From positions 14,486 to 78,485 of the forward strand of contig CBFHQJ010000008.1 in assembly GCA_965657795.1 (NCBI GenBank): a stretch of 64,000 nucleotides of DNA. The letters are read 5' to 3'. The translations under genes were made by a program, and so were the position numbers. The DNA is from SW10 sp965657795. Lineage in GTDB: Bacteria > Verrucomicrobiota > Verrucomicrobiia > Verrucomicrobiales > Akkermansiaceae. This document shows positions 26,088 through 35,581 of the stretch, piece after piece (within the stretch, counting starts at the first letter, position 1; every line of letters begins with the position of its first letter). The notes under the pieces were generated by a model. The model was not told the DNA's origin, did not search any database, and was given only the letters and a program-made list of their open reading frames with translations.

Positions 26088-29075
26088 ATGAAGCCAGTTT
26101 TCCAAATTCTCGTATCCTCCCTGCTCCTCGCAGGACACTCGGCAGCCCGGGAAGTGAGCTTCAATCGGGACGTCCGCCCCATCCTCTCCGATGCTTGTTT
26201 CACTTGTCACGGACCCGATCCCGAGGCTCGAGAAGCTGACCTCAGGCTGGACCTTGAGGCCGAAGCCAAGGCTAACCGTGACGGCTTTGCAGCGATTGTT
26301 CCGGGCAACCCTGATGAAAGTGAGCTGATCTTCCACATCTTCCACGAAGATCCCGATGAGGTCATGCCTCCTCCGGACTCCCCGAGACAGCTGTCCCCCG
26401 ATCAAAAGCAAATCCTCCGCGACTGGATTCAGCAGGGCGCCACATGGGAAAAGCACTGGGCCTTTGTGAAACCAGAAGCCCCCGCTCTGCCCACGATCTC
26501 CAACCCAAAGTGGCCCCGGAACCCCATCGATCACTTCATCCTGCACACCCTGGATCAAAAGGATCTCTTGCCATCCCCCTTAGCCTCTCGCGAAAAAATT
26601 CTCCGCCGTGTTTCACTCGACCTCACCGGCCTGCCTCCCACACTTGAGGAAGTTCAATCTTTCCTCACTGATCAAGAACCCGGTGCCTACAAACGCGCCG
26701 TCGAACGTCTCCTCGCCTCGCCCCGATATGGCGAAACGATGGCCCTCCCCTGGCTTGAGGCCGCCCGTTTTGCCGATACCGACGGCTACCAATACGACGG
26801 CCCCCGCTTCATGTGGCGTTGGCGCGACTGGGTCATCGAATCCTACAATGCCAACAAGCCCTTCGATGAATTTACCATCGAACAACTCGCAGGCGACCTC
26901 CTTCCCAACCCCACCCTCGAACAAAAAATTGCCACCGGTTTCAACCGTAACCATCGCTACAACTCGGAAGCCGGACTCGTCCCCGAAGAATTCCTCCTCG
27001 AAAACGCCGTCGACCGGGTCGACACCACAAGTACGGTTTTTCTCGGACTCACCATGGGCTGCGCCCGCTGCCACGATCATAAATACGATCCTCTCTCGCA
27101 GAAAAACTACTACGAGATGCTGGCCTTCTTTAATAACATCCCCGAATTCGGCCGCGCCGTCAAAGCAGGCAATTCGGAGCCCTACATCCCCGCCCCCACT
27201 AGATCCCAACAGACCCAGCTCGCCACTCTTGAAGCCAAAGTTTCAGCCGCTCAAGTGGCCATCGCCACTCTTCCACAACAAGCGAAATCCATCTTGGATG
27301 AATCCCACAACCTGGTCACCCGGGGACTGAACTACCAACATCCATCCGGAGTGGTTTCCTTCGACGGCAGGAAATCCCTCAACATCAATAGCACCCCGCT
27401 CAGCAAAAAGAAAAACGCTCCGACCCGCTTTCAGGTGTTCACTCCTCTCAGTCGATACTCGGTTTCCTTTTGGATCAAACCTTCTGATACCGCATCGGGC
27501 ACCATCATTTCCCATCAAAACGGAAATAATGCCCACGGCACCGGGATGAACCTTCAATTCAAAAATGGCCACCTTCGCTTTAGTGTCATCACTCGTTGGA
27601 TTGCCGGGGTCGCTCAAGTGCAGACTCTCGAGAAGCTCCCCGCCAACGAATGGTCACACCTCACCCTCACCTTTCACGGTCAGCTCCGCGCCACCAACCA
27701 ACACATTTTCATCAATGGAAAGGAAGCTCAACTGGAAGTCCTCCACAACACCAACAGCAATACCGGAGCAGCCAAGAAAACCGCCCCTTTGCGCCTCGGC
27801 GGCTATCCCAATGACTACCTCAAAGGCGACCTTCGTGATCTCCGGGTTTACAACCGTCCTCTGAACCTTCGGGAGATTCGCACTCTTGCCGGAAACCATA
27901 AAGCTCGTCGCAAAACCCACTTCCTGGAACAAGGCCCCGCCAAGGAAGCCTACCAAGCACTCGTCGCTGCCGAGATCAAGCGCGACCAATTCATCCGCAC
28001 TCTTCCGACCACCATGGTCATGCAGGAGAACCCAACCATCAAGGAAACCCACATCCGCAAGCGTGGAGTCTATGATTCTCTTGGCGAAAAAGTCTCCCGT
28101 GACGTCCCCGACATCCTCCCTCCTTTTCCAAAAGATCTTCCACGCAACCGACTCGGCCTCGCACGCTGGATTGTCTCGCCCGACAACCCGCTCACCGCGC
28201 GCGTCACCGTCAACCGCTATTGGCAAAAATACTTTGGCACCGGGCTAGTCAAAACCTCGGAAGACTTTGGAGTCCAAGGCGAAAAACCTTCCCACCCGGA
28301 ACTGCTCGACTGGCTCGCCACCGAATTCATCCGCTCCGGCTGGGACGTGAAGCATCTTCAAAAACTCATCGTCACCAGCGCGACCTACCGCCAGCAATCC
28401 AAGCTCACTCCGAAGCTCCTCGAAGTCGATCCTCACAATCGACTCCTGGCCCGCGGCCCCCGTCAACGCCTTCCCGCCCACGTCATCCGCGATCAGGCCC
28501 TCGCTCTCAGCGGCCTCCTCGTCGAAAAAATCGGCGGCCCCTCCGTCAGCCCTTATCAACCGAAGAATCTTTGGATCGAAATGTCGATGGGCCAAAAATA
28601 CAAGCAGTCGACCGGCGCCGATCTTTTTCGTCGAAGCATTTACACCATCTGGAAACGCACCGTCAACCCACCCTCCATGGCCGTCCTCGATGCCGCCGAC
28701 CGCGAAGCCTGCTGGGTTGGCACCAAACGAACCAACACTCCACTTCAAGCCCTTACTCTTCTCAATGAAACCGCCTTCGTCGAATCCGCCCGTAAACTTG
28801 CCGAGCAAATCCTTCGCGAGAAACCAACCGATCCGGTAACTCACTCCTTCAAGCTCGTCACCCAACGCGATCCGCAACCCAACGAAAAAGAAATCCTCAC
28901 CCAGGGGCTCAACGAATACCTCGCCCACTTTAAAGCCAACCCCGACGACGCCAAGTCGCTCACTACCATCGGGACTTCCCCCGTTCCCAATGATCTCGAT
29001 CCCATCCAACTTGCCGCTCACACCACCCTCGCCAACGTCCTGCTCAACCTCGACGAAGTCATCACCAAAGAATAA
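26088..29075 (+). CDS. PSCyt1/DUF1549/DUF1553 protein with LamG insertion
   Basis: 995 residues. Signal peptide, planctomycete-type cytochrome domain with CFTCH at residues 37-41, DUF1549 with second haem-type motif CARCHDHKYDP, then a concanavalin/LamG-type beta sandwich at about residues 420-600 (FTPLSRYSVSFWIKPSD, ANEWSHLTLTFHG, GDLRDLRVYNRPL), then DUF1553 (RLGLARWIVSPDNPLTARVTVNRYWQKYFG). LamG insertion implies carbohydrate binding (inference). Followed at 2 bp by its DUF1501 partner. The paralogue at 13909 has a different beta-rich insertion at the same place. Confidence 0.92.
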   Translation: MKPVFQILVSSLLLAGHSAAREVSFNRDVRPILSDACFTCHGPDPEAREADLRLDLEAEAKANRDGFAAIVPGNPDESELIFHIFHEDPDEVMPPPDSPRQLSPDQKQILRDWIQQGATWEKHWAFVKPEAPALPTISNPKWPRNPIDHFILHTLDQKDLLPSPLASREKILRRVSLDLTGLPPTLEEVQSFLTDQEPGAYKRAVERLLASPRYGETMALPWLEAARFADTDGYQYDGPRFMWRWRDWVIESYNANKPFDEFTIEQLAGDLLPNPTLEQKIATGFNRNHRYNSEAGLVPEEFLLENAVDRVDTTSTVFLGLTMGCARCHDHKYDPLSQKNYYEMLAFFNNIPEFGRAVKAGNSEPYIPAPTRSQQTQLATLEAKVSAAQVAIATLPQQAKSILDESHNLVTRGLNYQHPSGVVSFDGRKSLNINSTPLSKKKNAPTRFQVFTPLSRYSVSFWIKPSDTASGTIISHQNGNNAHGTGMNLQFKNGHLRFSVITRWIAGVAQVQTLEKLPANEWSHLTLTFHGQLRATNQHIFINGKEAQLEVLHNTNSNTGAAKKTAPLRLGGYPNDYLKGDLRDLRVYNRPLNLREIRTLAGNHKARRKTHFLEQGPAKEAYQALVAAEIKRDQFIRTLPTTMVMQENPTIKETHIRKRGVYDSLGEKVSRDVPDILPPFPKDLPRNRLGLARWIVSPDNPLTARVTVNRYWQKYFGTGLVKTSEDFGVQGEKPSHPELLDWLATEFIRSGWDVKHLQKLIVTSATYRQQSKLTPKLLEVDPHNRLLARGPRQRLPAHVIRDQALALSGLLVEKIGGPSVSPYQPKNLWIEMSMGQKYKQSTGADLFRRSIYTIWKRTVNPPSMAVLDAADREACWVGTKRTNTPLQALTLLNETAFVESARKLAEQILREKPTDPVTHSFKLVTQRDPQPNEKEILTQGLNEYLAHFKANPDDAKSLTTIGTSPVPNDLDPIQLAAHTTLANVLLNLDEVITKE

Positions 29076-29077
29076 TC

Positions 29078-30475
29078 ATGAATGCAATGACGCGACGACA
29101 CTTCCTCGAGAAAGGTTCCCACGGCCTCGGCTCGGTGGCACTTGCTTCCCTGCTCAACCAATCGCTTTCCGCCGCAAATTCGAAAGAATTGCCCGGCAAG
29201 GCCAAGCGCATCATCTACCTCTTCCAAAGTGGCGGGCCACCACAAATGGATCTCTTTGATCCCAAGCCGCAGCTTGCAAAGCATCACGGCAAAGAGGTTC
29301 CTGAATCGATCTTCAACGGACAACGCCTCACCGGCATGACGGCCGGACAAACATCTTTTCCAGTCGCCAAGTCCACCTTCAACTTCAAGCAAGCGGGGCA
29401 GAGCGGCCAGTGGCTCAATTCCGATCTCCTCCCGCATCTCTCCAACGTTGCCGATGACATCAGCGTGATCCGCTCGATGCACACCGAGGCCATCAACCAC
29501 GATCCGGCCATCACCTTTTTTCAAACCGGCTTTCAATTGGCTGGTCGCCCTTCCATCGGCTCATGGCTTTCCTATGGTCTCGGCAGTGAAAACGCCAACC
29601 TCCCGGCCTTCGTCGCGATGACTTCCAACCGCGGTGGCCAGGCACTCTATGACCGACTCTGGGGTGCGGGATTCCTTCCCTCCAAGCACCAGGGAGTTCG
29701 CTTTCGTTCCGGCAAGGACCCAGTGCTCTATCTGAACAACCCCGAAGGCATCTCCACCGATCTTCGCCGCAAAACCCTCGACCAAATCGGGGCACTCAAT
29801 CGCATTCACCATCAGGAGTTTTACGATCCCGAAATCGAAACCCGGATCGCGCAATACGAAATGGCCTACCGCATGCAAATGTCGGTTCCCGAACTCACCG
29901 ACGTTTCAAGCGAGCCCGAGAGCACCTTCGAACTCTATGGCGAAGACGCCCGCAAGCCCGGTACTTACGCCTACAACGCCCTCATGGCCCGCCGCCTCAG
30001 CGAACGCGGCGTCCGCTTCGTGCAACTCTTCCACCGCGGTTGGGACACTCACAGCGGTCTCCAAAAACAACTCACCACACGCTGTAAGGAAACAGACCAA
30101 GCGTCCGCCGCTCTCATCACAGACCTCAAACAACGAGGCCTTCTTGATGACACCCTCATCGTCTGGGGAGGAGAATTTGGCCGCACTGTTTACAGCCAGG
30201 GCAACCTCACTCCCACCGGCTTTGGCCGCGACCACCACCCGCGCTGCTTCTCGATGTGGCTTGCCGGCGGCGGCATTAAACCCGGCCAATCGATCGGCGA
30301 AACCGACGACTATTCCTACAACATCAACAAAGATCCCGTAAGCGTTCATGACCTCCACGCCAGTATCCTCCACCTCCTGGGCGTTGATCACAAAAAACTC
30401 ACTTTCAAATTTCAAGGCCGCCACTACCGCCTCACCGACGTCCACGGCGAGCTCATTAAACCTCTGCTTGGGTAG
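29078..30475 (+). CDS. DUF1501 protein, Tat-exported
   Basis: 465 residues. Tat signal MTRRHFLEKGSHGLGS at the N-terminus, then the family blocks YLFQSGGPPQMDLFDPKP, IRSMHTEAINHDPA, FVQLFHRGWDTHSG, DDTLIVWGGEFGRT, GRDHHPRCFSMWLAGGG and HDLHASILHLLG. Pairs with the cytochrome-type gene upstream (2 bp gap). Alkaline-phosphatase-like fold; reaction not established for the family. Confidence 0.92.
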   Translation: MNAMTRRHFLEKGSHGLGSVALASLLNQSLSAANSKELPGKAKRIIYLFQSGGPPQMDLFDPKPQLAKHHGKEVPESIFNGQRLTGMTAGQTSFPVAKSTFNFKQAGQSGQWLNSDLLPHLSNVADDISVIRSMHTEAINHDPAITFFQTGFQLAGRPSIGSWLSYGLGSENANLPAFVAMTSNRGGQALYDRLWGAGFLPSKHQGVRFRSGKDPVLYLNNPEGISTDLRRKTLDQIGALNRIHHQEFYDPEIETRIAQYEMAYRMQMSVPELTDVSSEPESTFELYGEDARKPGTYAYNALMARRLSERGVRFVQLFHRGWDTHSGLQKQLTTRCKETDQASAALITDLKQRGLLDDTLIVWGGEFGRTVYSQGNLTPTGFGRDHHPRCFSMWLAGGGIKPGQSIGETDDYSYNINKDPVSVHDLHASILHLLGVDHKKLTFKFQGRHYRLTDVHGELIKPLLG

Positions 30476-30490
30476 GTCGCAATTGCCCAA

Positions 30491-30982
30491 CTAAGGCAAG
30501 GCCTTCTGATCTTGCATGGACACCAGTGGATCTCCTTTTTTGACGAGACCACTTTCCACCACTTCGGCACGTATCCCGCCCCGATTACGGAGAGCTTCAA
30601 AGACACCTTGCCCCAAAATCCTTTCGAGATACCGACAGGGAGGGCAGGTCGCAGAGGCGCGAAAAAGAACGGTTCCAATTCGAAAATGACCACCAACGAG
30701 GGCTGACAATGAAACCCCCTTCGTTGTGAGATTGCGACGATGCCTCCCCGCCGAGAGATCGATACCGCGTTCCTTCATGATGCCCTCCAGGGCCTCAGAC
30801 TCGATCAACGAAACTGCGCGGTTTGGGCGCTGCCAGCGAGAAAAAGTCCCCTCGCCACCGTGGTAACGATCCCCAATGAGTCCTCTCCCTTTTTCAACCT
30901 CCACTTGGGAAAGCGAAACCATCGGACCTCCAGCCGAAGCTGAAATCCAGATTCCCTCGAGCAAGCCCTGCAAACCAGACAT
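30491..30982 (-). CDS. MOSC-domain protein
   Basis: 163 residues covering essentially one MOSC domain: GLIGDRYHGGEGTFSRW, AVSLIESEALEG, RHRRNLTTKGVSLSAL, then FRASATCPPCRYLE with the CxxC-type cysteine. MOSC domains carry sulfur or bind molybdenum cofactor. Four bases separate it from the PQQ-like propeller gene upstream on the same strand, so they are likely cotranscribed, although no functional link is obvious. MoeA is encoded 20 kb away. Confidence 0.85.
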   Translation of the reverse strand: MSGLQGLLEGIWISASAGGPMVSLSQVEVEKGRGLIGDRYHGGEGTFSRWQRPNRAVSLIESEALEGIMKERGIDLSAGRHRRNLTTKGVSLSALVGGHFRIGTVLFRASATCPPCRYLERILGQGVFEALRNRGGIRAEVVESGLVKKGDPLVSMQDQKALP

Positions 30983-30985
30983 TGA

Positions 30986-32272
30986 CTACTTCGAGATACA
31001 ATAGACCGCCTTGTTCGAACGAAGATAAATCGCATTTTTCGCCAAGGCCGGAGTGGCATTAAAATCCGATTCGTCGCCGAGGGTATTCACCCCGACCAAC
31101 TTCATGCCCTTCGCAGCTTCAAAGATGAAGGTACCATTCCTCCGACTCACTGCGACAAGTTTATCCCCCACTCGCAGGGTCGAAGCATAGAAGCTGAACT
31201 TCTTGCGTTTCTTAATCGCGTCAACACTCCGCTTGGTCACGGTCTCGCCTTTCTTAAGGTCCATCGCAATGACGCTCGCCTCATCGTTCACCCAAAAGAG
31301 AAGGCCGTCCTTGTAAACCGAGCTCGGCACGTAGGAGAAGGTCTTACTTTTCCAGAGAATTTGATCCGTCACATCACCCGAACCACCACCTTTGATCGCG
31401 ATCGCGCCCTTTAGTGGATAGCCGCCGGTCGTGAACAGAACCTCTCCCTCACTGATCACACATGGAGAAATATTCCCCGGAATCTCCGACTTCGCCCACC
31501 ACAACTTCTTGCCGGTTCTGGGATCGAGGGCAAACAATTCATTCGGTGCCGCAATCACTAACTCCGCTTTGCCTGACTTTGGGGTATGCACGGTTGGCGT
31601 ATTGTAAGTCAGCTCCAGTTGCTTCGCTTCATACCGCCACTTTTCATCTCCGGTCGCCTTGTCAAATGCGATGACCGCCCGTCCTTCATCGGCTGCATTC
31701 ACGATGAGTAAATCGCCAACCAAGATCGGGCTGGCGGCAGATCCCCATCGTCGATTACTGGATGACCCACCAACTTGTTGACTCCAGGCCTTTTCACCAT
31801 CGACAGTGAAGGCGTGAACTCCGGATTTCCCGAAGAAAGCATAGACATGTTTTCCATCGGTCACCGGGGTGGAGCTCGCGTAGCCATGCTCGGTCAAATA
31901 CCCCCGATAGTCATCCTCCGGATTGCCAAGCGGCACCTCTTTCTTCCAGAGAATCTTGCCACTTTGACGATCAAGGCAGAGAAGGGTGCGCCCAAGCTTC
32001 TTGGCATCCCCAACATTCTTCTCATCGATTCCGTATCCGGTATAACAGGTCACAAAGAGTCTGTTGTCCCAGAAGATTGGACTGGAACTTCCCGGGCCCG
32101 GCAACTCGGTCTTCCATTTGACACCTTCATTGGCACTCCATTTCAAGGGCAAGGTTGCGTCATCAATCGCTGCGACACCATTACTTCCACGGAACTGGGG
32201 CCACATTTCTCCACCAAATGCCACTCCGACAAACATGCCCACCAAGGGCATCATCAAATACTTCTTACTCAT
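30986..32272 (-). CDS. Secreted PQQ-like beta-propeller protein
   Basis: 428 residues. Signal peptide (MMPLVGMFVGVAFGG) and the opening EMWPQFRGSNGVA, characteristic of outer-membrane-assembly/quinoprotein-like propellers of PVC bacteria. Repeated blade motifs include LLCLDRQSGKILWKKE, VYAFFGKSGVHAF and AVIAFDKATGDEKWRYE. No quinone ligand residues can be assigned by eye, so binding rather than dehydrogenase activity is as likely. Confidence 0.88.
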   Translation of the reverse strand: MSKKYLMMPLVGMFVGVAFGGEMWPQFRGSNGVAAIDDATLPLKWSANEGVKWKTELPGPGSSSPIFWDNRLFVTCYTGYGIDEKNVGDAKKLGRTLLCLDRQSGKILWKKEVPLGNPEDDYRGYLTEHGYASSTPVTDGKHVYAFFGKSGVHAFTVDGEKAWSQQVGGSSSNRRWGSAASPILVGDLLIVNAADEGRAVIAFDKATGDEKWRYEAKQLELTYNTPTVHTPKSGKAELVIAAPNELFALDPRTGKKLWWAKSEIPGNISPCVISEGEVLFTTGGYPLKGAIAIKGGGSGDVTDQILWKSKTFSYVPSSVYKDGLLFWVNDEASVIAMDLKKGETVTKRSVDAIKKRKKFSFYASTLRVGDKLVAVSRRNGTFIFEAAKGMKLVGVNTLGDESDFNATPALAKNAIYLRSNKAVYCISK

Positions 32273-32318
32273 ACCAGCAGACTACTGGCTCAAGATGAAT
32301 CTACAATGAACTTCGAGT

Positions 32319-33572
32319 CTAACGTGATACCCTCAGCCTCGCAAAATTTTTTGCAATCACACCCGCATCCGCTTCCATTGTAATCAGCTGATAGGAACCA
32401 TCGTCTGGATCGGGAACCCGCTCTCCCACTTCTGCAAAGGCATCGCTATCCCAGAGATCCAGCGAAAGGTCATCGATTGCCTCCAAGGCAAAATCCAAGT
32501 CCGGATCATCAGATCTCATCCGAAAAACAACCTGAACTTTCTCACCGCTTGTGACGGACATCGTATTTGAGCTCACGACCGGTGAATTAGGATCCGTCCC
32601 CTGGGCGTACTCGAGGATATTCGCAGCCCCGTCACCATCCGGATCTGCATCGTCTCCCCATACCGTCAACTCCTTCGCAGGGTCAGCGAGATCTTCATCT
32701 GAAAAATGATCTCTTTGCCATGCATCATAGGGATCAGCCAAGGGAACGGGTCTCACCAAATCAATAGCCCACGGACCATCCAAACCCGTTGATGCCAGCG
32801 AAGTTGTTGAACCACTTCCATCCATGGAGCCGGAGCCTATCAATTGGGTCTCTGTATCCGTCCAATACATCGTCCCGGAAATCGGATCGAGAACCAATCC
32901 GTGGGGACGATCCAAAATTCCTCCCGAAAACAAAACTGTTCCTCCACCGATTCCATTCACCTCACGGCTCCGCAGCTCACTACTGTTTCGATCACACCAA
33001 TAGATGACCCCGTCATTAATTTCGAGATCACGCACTCTTTGCTGGCCGGAGACTACGACCGAACGATTGGCGCCACCGTTGATTGAGGCCCGTTCAATAA
33101 CACTGCTATTAAAGTAGCTCCAATACACGAAGCCCTCATCCAATTCCAGATAGTAGGGCCGAACAAGTCCGGTCACGATAGCCTCTACTTCACGGCCCCC
33201 ATCAAGATCTGCCCGTTGAATCTGGCCTCCGCCCTCCGAAACCCAATAGATCATGCGGCTTTCAGAATCCAAAAGGAGATCGGCAGGCTCATTCAAGGAA
33301 CCTATAAACACCTCTGCGTCGGTCCCATCGCAATTGGCCCGCCAAATTGCTCCATCCGCTTCATGCACTGCCCAGAATATTTTGTCCTGACTGACATCCA
33401 CGGCAAGACCTCTCGGGTCGGAAAGCCCGCTCAAAATAGTCTCCCGGTTCTCCCCATCAGGGTCGGACGCTTGAATTAGCCCCAGATCCTTATCCGTCCA
33501 GTAAAGTCGCAGGGAGGTGGAATCCGCCGACAATTGGCCCGCAACAATCAAAGCAACGAAGAGGGATTTCAT
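32319..33572 (-). CDS. Secreted YWTD/LDL-receptor-type beta-propeller with C-terminal DxDxDG motif
   Basis: 417 residues. Signal peptide, then successive YWTD-like blades (LYWTDKDLGLIQASD, MIYWVSEGGGQIQRADL, VYWSYFNSSVIER, MYWTDTETQLIGSG). After the propeller is a short linker with DDADPDGDGAANILEYA, a calcium-type repeat usual in Verrucomicrobial exported proteins, and a beta-rich tail ending FARLRVSR. Probably a surface ligand-binding protein. Confidence 0.85.
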   Translation of the reverse strand: MKSLFVALIVAGQLSADSTSLRLYWTDKDLGLIQASDPDGENRETILSGLSDPRGLAVDVSQDKIFWAVHEADGAIWRANCDGTDAEVFIGSLNEPADLLLDSESRMIYWVSEGGGQIQRADLDGGREVEAIVTGLVRPYYLELDEGFVYWSYFNSSVIERASINGGANRSVVVSGQQRVRDLEINDGVIYWCDRNSSELRSREVNGIGGGTVLFSGGILDRPHGLVLDPISGTMYWTDTETQLIGSGSMDGSGSTTSLASTGLDGPWAIDLVRPVPLADPYDAWQRDHFSDEDLADPAKELTVWGDDADPDGDGAANILEYAQGTDPNSPVVSSNTMSVTSGEKVQVVFRMRSDDPDLDFALEAIDDLSLDLWDSDAFAEVGERVPDPDDGSYQLITMEADAGVIAKNFARLRVSR

Positions 33573-33648
33573 AACCCCTCCATTTACGAATCAAGAAACC
33601 CGATGGCAAGAGGCATTCGGAATTTCGGGTGCCAAAACTTTTAGCCAC

Positions 33649-34749
33649 CTAGTCAATCTTGGTAGGAAGATTGGGCGGCCGCTCCGGTCCGGGCTTCGCC
33701 GGAGCGGGCTCCTGCTGCCTTTCAATTTCGATGTCGTCAATACGGATCACAAGAGAACTTGAGCCATTAACCTCCCAGCCTGCCGTCACTTTCTCGCGAT
33801 CAGCAAGCTGCCTTGCTTTCAGATAGGTGTTAAACGAATTGGGATGGACATTAAAGATCAACACCGCCTTGCGGTTGAGCCTTAGCTTATCCAGAATTCT
33901 GGCAAATTGACTGCGGGATGCCGCCAACTCCTCCAAAGAAGTCCCACCATTTTTAAGATCAGGAGAGACCCGGATATGCAGGCGGGTCGAAGTCGGATAG
34001 GCCGACACTTCATGTTTTTGCTCTCGCGAATTCTTAAAATCAAAGTCCTTAAAGTGCTTCAGAATTGGTGGGGCCTGATAGAGATACCGATCAGCTCCCC
34101 GCCGCTTGATCCTCTGGTTGGGAAAATCATTTTTCGCCTTCTTAAACTCCGCCTCAAATAATTCCAGCGGAGTGACGGTATCGATGAAGTGAATCCGGTT
34201 GTGAATCACGATCGCACGATAGATTTCGGCATTGTCCGGAATAGGGCGACTGGCAGGAATCCCCACAATGGTCGGCTCGACCTTTAGGATGGGAGTGTCA
34301 TCCAGAAGAGCCTCTAGCTTTGCGATTCCATCTTGAATTTGCTCGGTTATCTTCGCTTCAGCATCCCTCTGTTCGCGGGCTACTTTTGCCGCTTTTTGCA
34401 ATTCCTTCAGTTCGACCAATAGTTCCTCCCGCTCCTTCGCATCTTTTTCCAGCAAAGCGAGTTGGCGCTGCTCCGCTTCGATCTCCTTTTGGGTGGGCGC
34501 ATCCTTCTGTAGCAGCTGATCCAGTTCAGCCTCCCTCTTCGCAAGGGCCGCAACCTCCTGTTCCGATGCCTCGACTTGCTCCGGAGTTGCCGGCTCCAGC
34601 CCTTCAAGGAATTCAACCACCTTCTTGCTGACATCAGCCTGCACCAAAATCAAAACCAGGATTAGCACCGCCACCACATTGGTAAGCGCATCCATGAGAG
34701 AGTCCAGATTGACTCCCTCGTCCGAGTTGGATTTGCGGCGGCGTCCCAT
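33649..34749 (-). CDS. ExbD/MotB-like coiled-coil protein, acidic membrane helix (subunit B)
   Basis: 366 residues. After a short basic N-terminus (MGRRRKSNSDEG), a single membrane helix opens LDSLMDALTNVVAVLILVLIL with an Asp at residue 20, where ExbD/MotB carry the proton-binding Asp. A long coiled coil follows (about 50-150: LAKREAELDQLL, ALLEKDAKERE), then an alpha/beta domain (YLYQAPPILKHF, VLIFNVHPNSFNTYLKARQLA) and a Pro-rich tail. The OmpA peptidoglycan-binding signature of MotB is not seen. It is the last gene of a three-gene operon, 2 bp after the preceding stop. Confidence 0.7.
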   Translation of the reverse strand: MGRRRKSNSDEGVNLDSLMDALTNVVAVLILVLILVQADVSKKVVEFLEGLEPATPEQVEASEQEVAALAKREAELDQLLQKDAPTQKEIEAEQRQLALLEKDAKEREELLVELKELQKAAKVAREQRDAEAKITEQIQDGIAKLEALLDDTPILKVEPTIVGIPASRPIPDNAEIYRAIVIHNRIHFIDTVTPLELFEAEFKKAKNDFPNQRIKRRGADRYLYQAPPILKHFKDFDFKNSREQKHEVSAYPTSTRLHIRVSPDLKNGGTSLEELAASRSQFARILDKLRLNRKAVLIFNVHPNSFNTYLKARQLADREKVTAGWEVNGSSSLVIRIDDIEIERQQEPAPAKPGPERPPNLPTKID

Positions 34750-34751
34750 CG

Positions 34752-35570
34752 TTACTTCTTATTGAAAAGTGAGAGATCAATCTCCCCGTCGTTCGGCAGA
34801 GGCAGCTTCCCGGTTGGCAGTTTATACTTTAGTTCAGCCGTCCCCGCCGCCCATCGATAGCCTTCGTTCCCGGCTTTTCTGATCAGAAACAAAACCATGG
34901 AATCCTCGGTCTTTTTCACCCGGTCCAGATACTTGGCAAACACCCCGCTCGTCTTGATCGCGGCCGTGGAGATCTTCTTTTTGCCACCTTCTGCATCGAG
35001 CAACACAATCCCGGTTGAGTTGCACTCGACAAAGAAAATCACATCCGCACCGCCACCCAGAACTCCTCTTGGCTGCACCTTAACCGAGCCCTTTGGTTTT
35101 GGCATTTCCTTTCTCTTTTTCAGCTCGTCCTCCAATTGTTTGAGTCGCTTGGCGAGTGGTGGCCGCTCCCCCTTGATCGCCACGATCTCCTTCCTCATGT
35201 TCTCGACTTGCTTCTGCAATTCAGCGTCAGACCGGCTTTTATCCCTGGCTTTTTTCAAGCCCTCCAACTCCATCGTTAGCGCAATCTTCCGGTCTTTCAA
35301 TTTCGCCATCGCCGAAACCGTGGCCTTTTCCCTTTCAAGCTTTCCCTTCTTGTCGTCATTCTCCTTCACCAAAATTGCAGCCTTCTTGATGAGATCACGA
35401 TTCTTCATCGCAAGTGCCATTTCTTCCTCGGTCCGACCGGCCTTCTTCATCTGCTGGACCTGCATCATCACGCTGATCATCAATGTCAGGATCCCAATGA
35501 GGCATGCCAGGATGCTCATGAAGGGAAACAGGGAAACCCCGTTTTCGGAATCTTTTGCTCGGCGGCCCAC
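34752..35570 (-). CDS. ExbD/MotB-like coiled-coil protein, non-acidic membrane helix (subunit B')
   Basis: 272 residues. It shares the N-terminal plan of its neighbour (MGRRAKDSENG, then helix LFPFMSILACLIGILTLMI), but the position equivalent to the functional Asp is Ser19. A coiled coil spans about 40-145 (KKGKLEREKATVSAMAKLKDRK and KRLKQLEDELKKRKEM). The C-terminal domain (ADVIFFVECNSTGIVLLDAEGG, DSMVLFLIRKAGNEGYRWA) is of no family I recognise. Operon position: between the channel-like gene (12 bp gap) and subunit B (2 bp gap). Confidence 0.7.
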   Translation of the reverse strand: MGRRAKDSENGVSLFPFMSILACLIGILTLMISVMMQVQQMKKAGRTEEEMALAMKNRDLIKKAAILVKENDDKKGKLEREKATVSAMAKLKDRKIALTMELEGLKKARDKSRSDAELQKQVENMRKEIVAIKGERPPLAKRLKQLEDELKKRKEMPKPKGSVKVQPRGVLGGGADVIFFVECNSTGIVLLDAEGGKKKISTAAIKTSGVFAKYLDRVKKTEDSMVLFLIRKAGNEGYRWAAGTAELKYKLPTGKLPLPNDGEIDLSLFNKK

Positions 35571-35581
35571 AGCTTAAATCA

